From Elymus sibiricus (taxonomy: Eukaryota; Streptophyta; Magnoliopsida; Poales; Poaceae), in assembly GCA_039707655.1 (NCBI GenBank), contig CM077672.1:458096390-458160389 (forward strand): DNA of 64,000 nt. The letters run 5' to 3'. Positions 1 to 10,926 of the stretch are shown piece by piece. How positions within the stretch are numbered: the stretch's first letter is position 1; each line of letters opens with the position of its first letter. A program made the position numbers and the translations under genes. The notes below the pieces were generated by a model that worked only from the letters and a program-made list of their open reading frames with translations, was not told the origin of the DNA and did no database searches.

Positions 1-1124
1 CCAACCTTACTGACGGTGGCTCAAATACTCCACCTCGTATACCGTGTAAGTTCATGTTCTCTATTTCAACATGACATCCATCTATCACCGCCCAACCTTT
101 TTTCAACCTTACCAACGACGCCCTGGTGTCCACCTGATCATTACGCATCTAGACGTGATCAATCCCAAGGCCATGAGCTTGACCATCAGATGGCACACCT
201 GTCATTGAATCGCACCAGCCCAAGGTATTGAAGCGCGCGAGTGCAAGGGAATGTTAAAACTAATCTCTTGAGCTGGGTGTCAGGGCTGCCCTCTATGTCC
301 GTCCGGCACATGCTCCATACAATGCCACATGCACAGCCCTCGTACTTCATTACAGAGCTAACATCTGTGGCCCTGTAGCAGCCTTGTCCGGATCGAGGAG
401 CTGGGCTACGGGACAGATGTGGCTATTGAAAAATACGACTGGAAACTTCGTGGTAGGGTTTTTTAGGTTGTCAGTTCAGAACATTGGTCATGATAGTGTG
501 CGGCTAACGATAATGTTGGACACTTGTCTGCTACCACATTGAGTGCTAACTCGGCCACATGCCAGGCGGTCGCTACCAAGGCAACTCGCTTACAGCTCCA
601 AGCGACTAATATCAATTAACGATTCCGGAGGATGCGCCCACTGTCACGACATGTGTCGCTTTGCTGCATGCGCCCACAGCTACCGCAAGATCTGTCGTTT
701 GCTAGTTGCGTGGAAACCGCACATGCTTGCCTTGACTGGGTCTGCCAAACCTAGAGTTGCCTAATTCTCTTCTGGCTCGGCCACTGAAAAATATAGGAAC
801 TTAGACTGTACAAGATTCAATAAATGAATCGGCAGACTATCACCTTGTGTTTGCTCTTGTCTTGATTTGGATATGACGTTCGAACATTGTTGTTTGAATC
901 TCATTAGTAATGGTTGATTGGTGACGCTGTAGTTAGATTTCATAGTACTCCCAGGTTGCAATCTGAGTTGAGCCTACGATTACTTAAAGAAAATAACAAA
1001 AAATGTAGTAATGCAAGCTAGCACAAGTGTGAGTGCAAACGATTGGGATTGGGACGAAAATAATGTTGTCTATTGTAATGTATAAATACGATGTAGCCAA
1101 TTTTATTCCACGAGACTCGACTGT
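1..1124. other. No recognisable gene
   Basis: Only short ORFs under about 75 codons are present on either strand and none carries a motif I recognise. Composition is mixed at first and becomes AT-rich after about 960. I see no terminal repeats or coding remnant. Confidence 0.6.
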
Positions 1125-1196
1125 TGTAGTTGGTTAATGTGGTTGGATTTGCGCCTTATTTCACCGGTTCAAATCCCACTAATGCACAACTTTTTT
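1125..1196 (+). repeat. tRNA-like (SINE-type) module 1
   Basis: An A-box-like stretch (TAGTTGGTTAATG, near 1128) is followed about 40 bases later by a canonical B box (GGTTCAAATCC, near 1172) and then a run of six T at about 1190. Spacing and terminator fit an internal RNA polymerase III promoter of a tRNA-derived SINE or decayed tRNA pseudogene. No acceptor stem can be drawn, so this is not a working tRNA. Confidence 0.45.
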
Positions 1197-1574
1197 GCTG
1201 ATTTTTCCAATTAAACGAAACTCAAGTAGGCCCAGGCTCATGAGAGAAGAGCATTTGCGAAGGCCTGTGGGTAGAAGGAATGACGTATCGAAATCGTGAC
1301 TCGACTTACGAAACTCTGCTGATCCTATTTTGACGCTTGTGAGACACATAACGTCATCGCTTCGCTGAAGGCAAAGTTTAGATGTCCGACTTATTCAGAC
1401 CTTCCGTTTCGTTTATTTATGTTTTTTGGCTTATTTTCTCCTTTCCTTGTTTTTATATTTTTTCGTAAATTCGAATTCTTCAACAATGTTCGGAATTTCT
1501 AAATTTGTCCAACTTTTAGAAAATGTTCGCTTCTTTTAAAAAAAGATCGAAAATCCAAATTTTATTCATGTTTT

Positions 1575-1905
1575 CAAAATAGTTCACGTAATCAAGACAA
1601 AGTTCACCGTATAGAAGAAAAAGGTTCATCGTACACATGAAAACTCTTCACTGTATATTAAAAATCTTCATCGTGTATAGGAAATCTGTTCAATGTGCAT
1701 TTAAAATAATCATCACATATTAAATAATGCTAAGTGTGTATTTGACAAATATTCCCGTATACTAAAAAAACTAAGTGTGTATTTTCAAATCAACTTTTTC
1801 AGAAATTCTTCATATTTTTATAAGAATGTTTAGAATTTTGTTGCCAGTTAAAACAAATACATTTTAAAAATATTCATCGTATACTAAAACATTGTTCAGT
1901 GTATA
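1575..1905. repeat. Degenerate ~21-bp AT-rich tandem repeat
   Basis: Variants of a unit resembling GTTCATCGTGTATAAAAAT follow each other roughly every 20-23 bases, with many substitutions. It lies between tRNA-like modules 1 and 2 and may be the body of one transposable element together with them. The family is not identified. Confidence 0.4.
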
Positions 1906-1934
1906 TTTATAGATTGACGCTTCTTGTACTCATC

Positions 1935-2022
1935 AAACACCATCTGGTATTGTGGCTACTACATTCATCTGAAATAGGAATGTCCTGTGTTCGACCCACC
2001 CCTCGTGCACCAAGTTTTGCCT
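1935..2022 (+). repeat. tRNA-like (SINE-type) module 2
   Basis: A B-box-like TGTTCGACCC near 1988 is preceded by an A-box-like GGTATTGTGGCTAC and followed within 30 bases by a run of seven T. It has the same layout as modules 1 and 3 but different sequence. Confidence 0.35.
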
Positions 2023-2099
2023 TTTTTTCTCGAAACAAAAAAAATCTCAGGACTAATCAGTCTATATGTAGAGACCAGCGCTACATTTTGCCACCCAAC

Positions 2100-2187
2100 G
2101 CCAGCTGATCCAGTGGTTGCCACGTTTCCCTGAAACCATGAGGTCTCGTGTTCGATCCTGTCCTGCGCCTGCATTTTTTGTTTTTTT
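2100..2187 (+). repeat. tRNA-like (SINE-type) module 3
   Basis: CCAGTGGTTGCCACG (A-box-like) is followed at about 2150 by GTGTTCGATCC, a good B box, and then by two T runs (TTTTTTG and ten T). This is the best pol III layout of the three modules. It is not a complete tRNA cloverleaf. Confidence 0.45.
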
Positions 2188-2774
2188 TTTAAAAAAACAA
2201 ACTGAGGAACGACGTACTTGACGTACGAAATTTTGGCTAGACCAAAAAAAGTGGAGAAACGCTCCTCCCTTTAATATTAGGTAGAGATAAAGTTACAATC
2301 CACAGCCATTAGTTCTACTAAGCAATCGAGGGCGTCCTGCAATCACAAGTCAGTGCGGCGCTCCGATATCGAAATGTCGGCTAATCGATCTGCAACTCTA
2401 TGTCGAATAAGACTAAAATGAGTGAAAACAAGCTCCCTTCCCTCCTTCTATATTCTCCTTTATTGAATGCACTAGCTTAGGTGTCCCTTCCAAACTTGAC
2501 TTGTTAGAGCATCTACAACCAGACTAGAAAAATCCTACACCATAAACGTCCGTCCGGACGCATTCTCAGACAGCATCAGACGACCCCTCATTTGTCCTCC
2601 CAAACAACCATACCCCTTATATCCAAACTCTCAACTCCATGCAAATCCATGCATGTCTATCATATAGCACAAATTCATTACCGATTCAACAATGCAACAA
2701 AGCAAAATAGACCACAATTCAACACATGCCAAGATGAAATACGATAATTCATAGATAGGTGATACAAGAAAGAA
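2188..2774. other. Intergenic; possible DNA-transposon end
   Basis: At 2271-2290 there is a TTTAATATTAGGTAGAGAT-type end that I associate with grass DNA transposons, but I could not find its partner. The rest holds no ORF of note. The stretch near 2540-2590 (CGTCCGTCCGGACGC) resembles 3'-flank sequence commonly found after NAM-associated gene copies. Confidence 0.35.
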
Positions 2775-2952
2775 TCATCCGACGCTCGCGGGGACGGCCG
2801 CGGGCGCACTCTCTTTGCGCGTGTTGATCTCCTTCTTCTTTGCTCCAAGCCACTTCTTGCCTTCCGAATCCAAGAGGGTAGGGTCGGCCAACATGATCCT
2901 CGAATCCCCCGTGTCCCGAGCCAGTTGCAACCTCTCTTTCTCGAGTCGGTTG
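2775..2952 (-). pseudogene. 3' fragment of a NAM-associated / Myb-like (GST-T3-like) gene
   Basis: On the minus strand the reading frame runs for about 59 codons to a TGA at 2777-2775. It contains LARDTGDSRIMLADPTLLDS followed by a lysine-rich stretch. This matches my memory of the C-terminal end of the plant family annotated as 'No apical meristem-associated C-terminal domain' or 'glutathione S-transferase T3-like', which is linked to Harbinger-type Myb partners. The frame is cut on its 5' side exactly where the Copia LTR begins at 2953, and no upstream part is found beyond the Copia element at 35070. It is therefore a broken remnant. The identification rests on one short segment. Confidence 0.5.
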
Positions 2953-3246
2953 TGTTAGATGGAAGCGTTCCTACTCCTCGTGAGAGGAGCCGCGTGTTTA
3001 TATTGATCGTAGACAGGAACAACCCCTGTCGTGGTTTACAAGGCATGTACCGATCGCTAGGATTCGGTAGTTACAGAGAGAGATACGTGAGGGAGAGATA
3101 GAGATAGGATGTTGAGGTTACAATGTTTAAACTCATCTATTTGATCCAAAAGTCTTTGCCTTGTTGATATCGCCTGCCTGTGATCGATTGCAATTCCCTG
3201 ATCGGATCCACATCCTGATCGAGCACTGAGAGGAGGCGACGACGCA
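2953..3246 (-). repeat. 3' LTR (or LTR part) of Copia C
   Basis: A 294-bp repeat shared with 34776-35069, differing by about one base (GACGACGCA against GACGGCGCA). On the minus strand it ends CATCTAACA, a normal Copia LTR end, but begins TGCG rather than TGTTAG, so its 5' (U3) part may be missing. A TATAAA motif lies about 45 bases from the CTAACA end. Confidence 0.7.
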
Positions 3247-4174
3247 CGAAAATCAATCTCAATGTGTTTAGTTCTGCCATGAAAGACTGGGTTAGCAGAG
3301 AGATAGGTGGCTCCCAAATTGTCACACCACAAACACGAGGTACGATGTTGTTTAACACCCAACTCATTAAGCAGTTATTCCACCCAAATAATTTCAGCAG
3401 TTGCATTTGCTAGTGACTTGTATTCAGCCTCAGTACTTGATCTTGAAACTGTAGCCTGCTTCCTAGCACTCCAAGAAATAAGGTTAGAACCAAATAATAT
3501 AGCAAATCCTCCAGTTGACCTTCTATCATCACTGCATCCTTCCCAGTCAGCATCAGAAAAGGCACTGATAAAAGTAGAGCTGGAACGTCTGAACTGAAGT
3601 CCTAGACTTACAGTGTGTTTTATATATCGTACAATTCTTTTAACAGCTGTCCAGTGTGCAGTAGTAGGTGCATGTAAATACTGACAAACCTTGTTAACAG
3701 CAAATGATATATCTGGTCTTGTCAGCGTCAAGTACTGTAAGGCTCCCACAACACTCCTATATTTTGTGCTTTCCTCTTCCTTGAGTGGCTCCCCTTCAAA
3801 TGCTGAAAGTTTTTCTGAAGAGGACAATGGTGTAGGTGAAGGCTTACAGTCCTTCATCCCCATACGAGTTAGAAGTTCAGTAGCATATTTTTCTTGATTC
3901 AATACTATGCCATCTTGAATCTTCTTAACTTCAATACCAAGGAAGAAGTGTAGATCACCAAGATCTTTCAAGGCAAACTCTGAACTCAGATCATGCAAAA
4001 GAGCATTAGTAGCACTTTGTGAAGAACTTGCAACTATAATATCATCAACATATATTAGAACAAATATGACTGTGTTTGCCTTGTTATAAATGAAGAGAGA
4101 TGTATCAGCCTTAGATGCAACAAACCCAAGACGCCTCAGCTGAGAGCTCAACCTTGAGTACCATGCTCTCGGTG
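3247..4174 (-). pseudogene. Copia C RT C-terminus and RNase H
   Basis: Minus-strand coding sequence opens at the Gypsy A junction with [11 protein letters not shown], the continuation of the RT 'LYGLKQ' motif found at the other side of Gypsy A. It carries the RT catalytic motif YVDDI and the RNase H signature SRSSTEAEY. The frame closes at 3375, and after a frameshift the characteristic [15 protein letters not shown] follows. Right after IEIDF the family usually has HFVRERV and about 40 further residues; here the sequence runs straight into the 294-bp repeat at 3246. The C-terminus of RNase H is therefore lost or scrambled. It is non-functional as it stands because of the Gypsy A insertion alone. 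Confidence 0.85.
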
Positions 4175-4179
4175 CCTGT

Positions 4180-4753
4180 TGTCGTGGGTGCAAGTCTGAC
4201 AGTAGTGTGTAGGGGTACGGATGAGAGGGCAGAGCCTAGCTACGGCGCAGGTGTTACACTCGGATTTACGAGTTCAGGCCCCTCAGCGGTGGAGGTAACA
4301 GCCCTACGTCTCGGTGCTCTGGAGCTTGATTGCTTGAGTGTATGAGTTACAAATGGATTGCGAACCCTTGGAATGGAGCTGGGGGGTGGCTTATATAGTC
4401 TTCGCCAGCCCTCCCATGAATGCCGCCATCACCAGGGGTTAAGAGAGGGTTTAAGGGCGCCAGGTAACGGGCGCATTGATTAAAATTAATACAGGCGAAC
4501 GTGCATCCCGACCGTTGCGCTCCCGGAGTCTCCTGGTCTTCTCTGGTCGAGTGACTTTCGGGTGCTCCGAGTGAAACAAGCTGGTCGAGTGAACTCTTGC
4601 CTCCCGAGTGGTTCGTCGAGCTCCGAATGAATGTTAGTTTGCAGAACTCTTGGTTGCTGATCTGGCCTGGGGCCCAGTATAAGACGTGTGGCGTCCTAGG
4701 GTAGGGTCTATAGGTCAGGCCTATTACCCTATCCCTAGTATATGCCCTCGTCA
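4180..4753 (-). repeat. 3' LTR of Gypsy A
   Basis: A 574-bp copy of the repeat at 17276-17838, with TG...CA ends. Minus-strand TATATAAG at 4398-4391 is a likely TATA box of the LTR promoter. It has a 10-bp insertion (CGGATGAGAG) relative to the other LTR. Confidence 0.93.
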
Positions 4754-4768
4754 TTAGCCCCCGAATCG
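4754..4768 (-). other. Polypurine tract of Gypsy A
   Basis: On the minus strand the purine-rich GATTCGGGGGCTAA directly precedes the 3' LTR start TGACGAGG. This is the expected place and composition for plus-strand priming. Confidence 0.8.
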
Positions 4769-5349
4769 GTCGAGGTTTAGCGGGTCGAGTCAAGGCGAAT
4801 TCCCAGGCGAGTCGAGTGCTACAGGGGCGCTCGAGGACTCCTGCCGGTCACTAGTCGGCCTTGTCTTTGTGCGGCACCTTGGCGGATTCTGGACCATATG
4901 ACGTCCGAATGGAAGTCCCCACCAGAATGGGACGGTGGATGTCAACCGAGTGAAGTGAGTAGTCTTCATCCGCGTGTTTATGGAATGTCTTTAAAGGCGA
5001 GTCATCGGATCGCTGGAATCCGGATCTTGCGGGATTTGAAATCGACGACGAGCGCGCGCGAACGGTTGCGGCACGGTGAGTGGGGAAAGTGGGGCGTGAC
5101 GCCTCGATTTTCGCCCCACTTTTCGCCACACACAGCTGCAACTCCGCCAGCGAGATTCGAGGAGATCTGCGGGCCCGGGACACGCGGAAGAGGATTGGGG
5201 AGCAGAACGGGCGACGCCATAAGAGGCCGCTGCGTCGGAGAGGGAGAGAGGACAGATCCCCTTTTCCCTTATTCTCCCAGCCCGCTCAATCTTCTCTCCA
5301 GCAATCCACCCCGCACGAATCCCCTTGGTCGTTGGAGAGCTCGGCGGTG
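4769..5349 (+). promoter_or_regulatory. Upstream region of the antisense gene of Gypsy A
   Basis: There is no ORF with support. The stretch between the polypurine tract and the first ATG of the antisense gene is GC-rich and must hold its promoter and 5' UTR. I see no convincing TATA box; TCTTTAAAGG near 4988 is a weak candidate. CCGAGTG-type heptamers recur here as elsewhere in the element. Confidence 0.4.
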
Positions 5350-7540
5350 ATGGCGAAGGACAAGACGGCGAAGCTCGAGAAAGCGAAGAAGGCGGCGAAG
5401 GGAAGGAAGGCATCGAGCTCCCGAGCTGCGCTCCCGCGTGGGTGGATCCAGGGCGACTGGCTTCCGCCGACCACCACGGTCGACGACGTCAGCGGGCTCG
5501 TCGTGGACGGGCTGATCCGCGACGGGACGTGGAGGCTGCCGGAAGAAGGGGAGACCGAGCCCGCGCCGCGCCCCGGGGAGCGAGTGCTCCTCACCACACA
5601 CGTGGAGCGAGGTTTCTCCATGCCACCCCACCCCTTTTTCCGCGGATTTTTGAACTTCTTCGGTGCTCAGCTCCATCACCTGCCTCCAAATGCCATAATG
5701 TACCTTGCCGCATTCGTTTCTTTGTGTGAAAATTTTCTGGGTTGTCCGCCGCACTAGGGTTTATTCAAACACATTTTCACGTGTCGATCTCAATCGGTTA
5801 AGAAGGTTGACCCCGATGGAGAGAGGACGCACGTGATTCAGATGTGCGGTGGCTTAGGTATCCAGATGAGGGGTAAGAGTGCATTCCCATCTATGTCCTT
5901 TCCCGATTCGGTGAGGGGTTGGCAGTCGACCTGGTTCTACTGCAACGACCTATCGTGCTCTGGCTCGTCGACTGGCCTTCCTCCTTACACGACTGAGAGA
6001 GTTCAGACTCCTCCCTCGCTGATGGTTGATAAAGAGGAGAAGACGGATGTAGGGATCTTGGTGACCGCCATGGTTAGTCTGATTCAGGGTGGATTGACTG
6101 GCCTGGACCTTCTAGAGGTCTTCCTCAGTCGGAGGATCCAGCCGCTGCAGGAGCGGGCTCACCCCATGTGGCTCTACACTGGAGCCGGTGATCCGACCCG
6201 AGTGCATCCGGAAGACGTCGAGGAGAAAACGGTGGAACAGTGGATCAGGTGCATCACTGGCGCACGTGACAATCCGTGAGGGTCAAGACGGATCCCGCCC
6301 TACGACGCCAACAACCAACCATTGGAGGTGAGGCACGAATGTCCGAGTGAATTACCGATGCGCAAATTATCCGAGTGAACTGAACGATCTGAGTGAACTG
6401 ACTGAACTGTCTGTTTTTACCCTTCATGTCTTGCAGGAGTTTCAGAAGATGTTATCGCCTGTGCCGAATGGAGAACAACTTGCCGGAGGCGTGGAGAGCG
6501 AACATGGCAGCGCCCGGGGCAGCTACGCGGAGGACAGCGAGGAGGAAAGTGAGGACTCGGAAGGGAGCGACGAGGTCGAGTCTTCCCTGTCTCTGGAGCT
6601 GCGCTCCGAGCACCGCTCCAAACGAACTCATGATCCGAGTGCTGGCCCGGAGAAGGAGGCGGTTCCGAGTGCTAAGGCTCCGAAGCGCACTCGGACGTCG
6701 TCGCCTGCGCCGACTGAGAAGGCCGCCAAGCAGCCCAAGGTCGCTTCCCCCAAGCCTCGGAAGGCTCTGCCCCGGATCAAGGTCACTGTGCCTGTCGCCT
6801 CAACGTGAGTATCCTTCTCAGCTTTTCTTTTCTGTCTTTGTCAACTTTCATGATTCTTCTGACCGAGTGCATCTTATGAACCAGTGCTGCAACCTCGACG
6901 ACGTCTACCATGCAGATTGATGGGGACCGCGCCGAGGCCGAGTCGGCAGACGCGGTCACTTCTCGAAAAGGTAACAATGACTTCATTTTTACTTCGACCT
7001 GTCATTCGACTGAAATGCCTTCATCCGATTGAATTGTGTAATGCGACTGATCGCGTCGAGTGATCGTAGCACTTGCAGAGGTCATCCACGTCGGGGACGA
7101 CGATGAAGAGCCGCCACGGAAGGACACCGTGAAGGGGACCGCAGCTCCGACTGCTCCTCAGACTACCACGCGGAAAACGCCGCCGAGCAAAGCATCTCAA
7201 GCTCCCCCTGCACCCGCCATGACTGTGCCTCTGGGGCAGGCTGGGGCTGGTTCTGCCGCGGCTCCGTCGACTGCTCTGACTTCGGCTCCGACTCCTCCCG
7301 TCAACATCTTCAGTCTGTACAAGGTGCCGGAGGATCAAACTGGGGCTAGCAAGGAGGCAATGATCTAGGCGGAGCTGATGACCCAACGACTCAAGGAGAT
7401 GAGCGCAGCTAGCAAGCTGGCGTACGACGCCAGTGCTGCTCTCCAGGAGAACGTTCGAGTAAGTACTCTTGTAAGTTGACTTCCAAGTCATTTTTCTTCA
7501 GTAGGAATTTCAGTTGGAAAATATCCGGTACACCCACTGG

Positions 7541-8015
7541 GTGTTTTTTTTGTGTTTGGCCATCACTCGGATCGGGCGGACCGTTCCGAGTGGATACCGC
7601 TCCAGTGGGGGCACGCTGAGTGCACCCACTGGGTGTAGTCCCCGAGACTGTCGTCGACTGCAGGCAGTCGGCGGGAGTCTTAGAGCTTAGAACCTGTTCT
7701 GTTGTTGTTGCTGTTGTTTTTTTTGTTTGGCCGTCACTCGGAATGGGCGGACCGTTCCGAGTGGATACCGCTCCAGTGGGGGCACGCTGAGTGCACCCAC
7801 TGGGTGTAGTCCCCGAGACTGCCGTCGACCGCGGGCGGTCGGTGGGAGTCTTAGAACCTTTTGTCTTCTCTTTTTTTTTGATTGGCCGTCACTCGGATCA
7901 GGCGGACCGCTCCGAGTGGAAACCGTTCCAGTGGGGCACGCTGAGTGCACCCACTGGGTGTAGTCCCCGAGACCGCCGTCGACTGCGGGCAGTCGGCGGA
8001 AGTCTTAGAACTTAG
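7541..8015 (+). repeat. Three ~158-bp direct repeats in intron 4 of the antisense gene
   Basis: Each unit has a T-rich head, TTTGGCCRTCACTCGG, a CCAGTGGGGGCACGCTGAGTG segment, CACCCACTGGGTGTAG and CCCCGAGACTG, ending GGGAGTCTTAGAAC. CCAGTGGG and CCCACTGG can pair as a stem. A closely similar segment occurs in introns of the Gypsy B antisense gene. Confidence 0.85.
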
Positions 8016-8030
8016 AAATTGCTTTAGAGG

Positions 8031-8174
8031 GTACTTCAGGATCTGGTACTGGTCAAGCTTGTTCCTCCCTAACCAAGGGTACTTCAGGATCTGGTACTGG
8101 TCAAGCTTGTTCCTCCCTAACCAAGGGTACTTCAGGATCTGGTACTGGTCAAGCTTGTTCCTTCCAGGAGTGCT
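8031..8174 (+). repeat. Three 48-bp tandem repeats
   Basis: GTACTTCAGGATCTGGTACT recurs at exactly 48-bp spacing (8031, 8079, 8127). It lies in intron 4 of the antisense gene, about 60 bp before the exon 5 acceptor. The unit is a multiple of three and is open in one frame, but nothing suggests that it is coding. Confidence 0.9.
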
Positions 8175-9532
8175 GATCCTCGAGCACTCGAAATATTCCT
8201 TAACATTAACTGATCTGATCTCACTTGTATTTCAGAAAACTTGCGAGCTTGGGACTCAGTACGTGGCACTGGAGAAGGAAACGGCCCAGCTCCGACTGGA
8301 TTTGGAGGTGGAGAGGAGGAACACGGCGCGCACTCAGGCAGAGCTCAAGACCCATGGGAGGTAAGCTTCAATCACTGAGTAGTCTGCTTTCACCTTTTTC
8401 CATTCTTTGAACCGAGTGACTTCCCTCGAACAGATGTGCGTAATGAAAACCATCGACTCCAAGTGCGGCTCAGAACCTCTGTCTCTTTAGAAACTATGAA
8501 GCAGGCACTCGAGAACAAGGACAACGAGCTGGCGGGAGCGCAGCAAGTAGCGAAGGAAAAGACCAAGGCCGCCGAAGAGAAGCTGGCCTCACTTGGGAAG
8601 CTTGAAACAGAGAACGCCTCGCTGAAGAAGGAGGTGCTCGAGCTCAAGAAGCAGCGGACCGAGTGGGAGAGCAAGCTCAAGGCCCAGACGGAAGTCTACG
8701 AGCAAGAGAAGAAGACTCTGAACGAGAAGATCACCCAGCTGATCGAGAAGAAGAACGCTCTGGAGAGGTACATAGAAGAGTTCACGGAGGAAATGTACAC
8801 CAAGCTTGCAGGTAACCTGTAACATCCGAGTGAACTTTTATCCGAGTGAACTTCAAGCATGCTGACCTTTAACTCTCCTCTTTTCTTGTCCGCAGAGTAC
8901 TGCCGAGACTTCGAGCTGGAAACTGACAGAATCGAGAGGGATCTAGATCCTTCCAGGTCACTCGTTGGTGACAAGGCTGCTCTAGGCGTCCTGCGGGTGG
9001 AATCTCGCATCGAGGACGTCCAAGGTTGCATCATTCGTCTGCGGGGGGCACTCGGCAGAATCGACAAGGAGCTATGGCCCGAAGACACCTTTGACACCGA
9101 CCTGGAAGCCATGATGACTCGTCTCAACGACATTCCCAGCCGAGTGCAAGCGTGGAAGAAGTCGGCTGCTCGCTGCGGGGCCGACGTGGCGCTCTCCCTG
9201 GTCCGAGTGCATTGCAAGGACGCCAAGGAGGAGAAACTGAAGACTCTCCAAGTTGCCAACACGAAGAAACTCAAGTTTGAGGACTTCATGGAGACATTCA
9301 TCGAAGCGGCCACTCGGATCGCAGACGGCATCGACTTGGATTCCTTCGTTGAGCCAGCCAGCCCTACAGGGGCGTGAGAAAACTTTAAGTCCTACCCATT
9401 AGCCTTGGTATGCCGAGTGGAACTATAATCGTTAAACTCTTTCGGGCTTCGGGCCCGCGTACTCGTATTTGCTTTTGAACTTCAGGAGTTATTTGAATGC
9501 TTTCCTTCGAGTCTTTCTTTGAAACGTGTTTC

Positions 9533-10795
9533 AACTTAGGCGAAAGCTGGTTCGCAGCCATGCCTCCGAGTGAGAGGGACGCTCTTCACTCGGAGTAGCA
9601 TTTTATCTTGGGCGAAAGCTGGTCCGCAGCCAAGCCCCCGAGTGAGAGGGTCGCTCTTCACTCGGAGTAGGATTTTAACTTGGGCGAAAGCTGGTTCGCA
9701 GCCAAGCCCCCGAGTGAGAGGGACGCTCTTCACTCCGAGTAGCGTTTTAACTTGGGCGAAAGCTGGTTCGCAGCCAAGCCCCTGAGTGAGAGGGATGCTC
9801 TTCACTCGGAGTAGCGTTTTTAACTTGGGCGAAAGCTGGTTCGCAGCCAAGCCCCCGAGTGAGAGGGATGCTCTTCACTCGGAGTAGCGTTTTTAACTTG
9901 GGCGAAAGCTGGTTCGCAGCCAAGCCCCCGAGTGAGAGGGAGGCTCTTCACTCGGAGTAGCGTTTTTAACTTGGGAGAAAGCTGGTTCGCAGCCAAGCCC
10001 CCGAGTAAGAGGGATGCTCTTCACTCGGAGTAGCGTTTTTAACTTGGGCGAAAGCTGGTTCGCAGCCAAGCCCCCGAGTGAGAGGGACGCTCTTCACTCG
10101 GAGTAACGTTTTTAACTTGGGTGAAAGCTGGTTCATAGCCAAGCCCCCGAGTGAGAGGGATGCTCTTCACTCGGAGTAGCGTTTTTAACTTGGGCGAAAG
10201 CTGGTTCGCAGCCAAGCCCCCGAGTGAGAGGGTCGCTCTTCACTCGGGGTAGGATTTTAACTTGGGCGAAAGCTGGTTCGCAGCCAAGCCCCCGAGTGAG
10301 AGGGATGCTCTTCACTCGGAGTAGCGTTTTTAACTTGGGCAAAAGCTGGTTCGCAGCCAAGCCCCCGAGTGAGAGGGATGCTCTTCTCTCAGAGTAGCGT
10401 TTTTAACTTGGACGAAAGCTGGTCCGCAGCCAAGCCCCCGAGTAAGAGGGATGCTCTTCACTCGGAGTAGCGTTTTTAACTTGGGCGAAAGCTGGTTCGC
10501 AGCCAAGCCCCCGAGTGAGAGGGACGCTCTTCACTCGGAGTAACGTTTTTAACTTGGGCGAAAGCTGGTTCGCAGCCAAGCCCCCAAGTGAGAGGGATGT
10601 TCTTCACTCGGAGTAGCATTTTTAACTTGGGCGAAGGCTGGTTCGCAGCCAAGCCCCCGAGTGAGAGGGATGTTCTTCACTCGGAGTAGCGTTTTTAACT
10701 TGGGTGAAAGCTGGTTCGCAGCCAAGCCCCCGAGTGAGAGGGACGCTCTTCACTCGGAGTAGCTTTTTGACTTAGGCAAAAACTGGTTTGCAGCT
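9533..10795. repeat. 18-unit, ~73-bp tandem array in Gypsy A
   Basis: About 18 head-to-tail units, each with GAAAGCTGGTTCGCAGCCAA followed by CCCCCGAGTGAGAGGGAYGC and TCTTCACTCGGAGTAGCGTT. CCGAGTGAGAG and CTCTTCACTCGG form an imperfect palindrome in every unit. The array lies between the end of the antisense gene (9377) and the end of integrase (10927). It is a minisatellite of the element, not a CRISPR array: units differ throughout and there are no unique spacers. Confidence 0.95.
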
Positions 10796-10926
10796 AAGTT
10801 GAACGGCGTACACCCACTGGGGGTTGTAAGACAGAGAATGCGTACGAGTGAACTTCAATGTGGAACTGGAAAAGTCATGCTTTTATTCATCAAATATCAC
10901 TCGAGTATTTTTATTACATCTCATCA

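Larger units (their letters stand above)
5350..9377 (+). pseudogene. Antisense accessory gene of Gypsy A (Transposase_28-like, coiled coil)
   Basis: Intron-containing gene running opposite to gag-pol. Proposed exons are 5350-6327, 6437-6804, 6885-6970, 7079-7458, 8236-8360, about 8434-8811 and 8896-9377, with GT/AG borders such as GAG|GTGAGG and TTGCAG|GAG. The N-terminus is basic (AKDKTAKLEKAKKAAK). Exon 1 carries the block HVERGFSMPPHPFFRGFLNF that I assign to PF04195 (putative gypsy type transposon). A Ser/Glu/Lys-rich linker follows, then a long coiled coil (exon 6), then a C-terminal block RVQAWKKSAARCGADVALSL. Exon 1 has nonsense codons at 5755 (TAG, expected Trp) and 6277 (TGA), and exon 4 at 7366 (TAG). 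The exon 5/6 junction does not keep frame, so this copy is dead. Molecular function is unknown. Gypsy B carries a related gene in the same antisense position. Confidence 0.8.

Noticed and set aside
2100..2187. A functional tRNA gene
   Set aside because: A and B boxes and a T run are present, but no acceptor or anticodon stem can be formed.
7945..8364. Coding exon containing the 48-bp repeats
   Set aside because: It is open in one frame only because 48 is a multiple of three. The good acceptor TTTCAG at 8230-8235 and the Gypsy B comparison place this stretch in an intron.
9533..10795. CRISPR-like array
   Set aside because: Units are contiguous and diverge throughout, with no unique spacers. 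The context is a plant Gypsy element, so it is a minisatellite.
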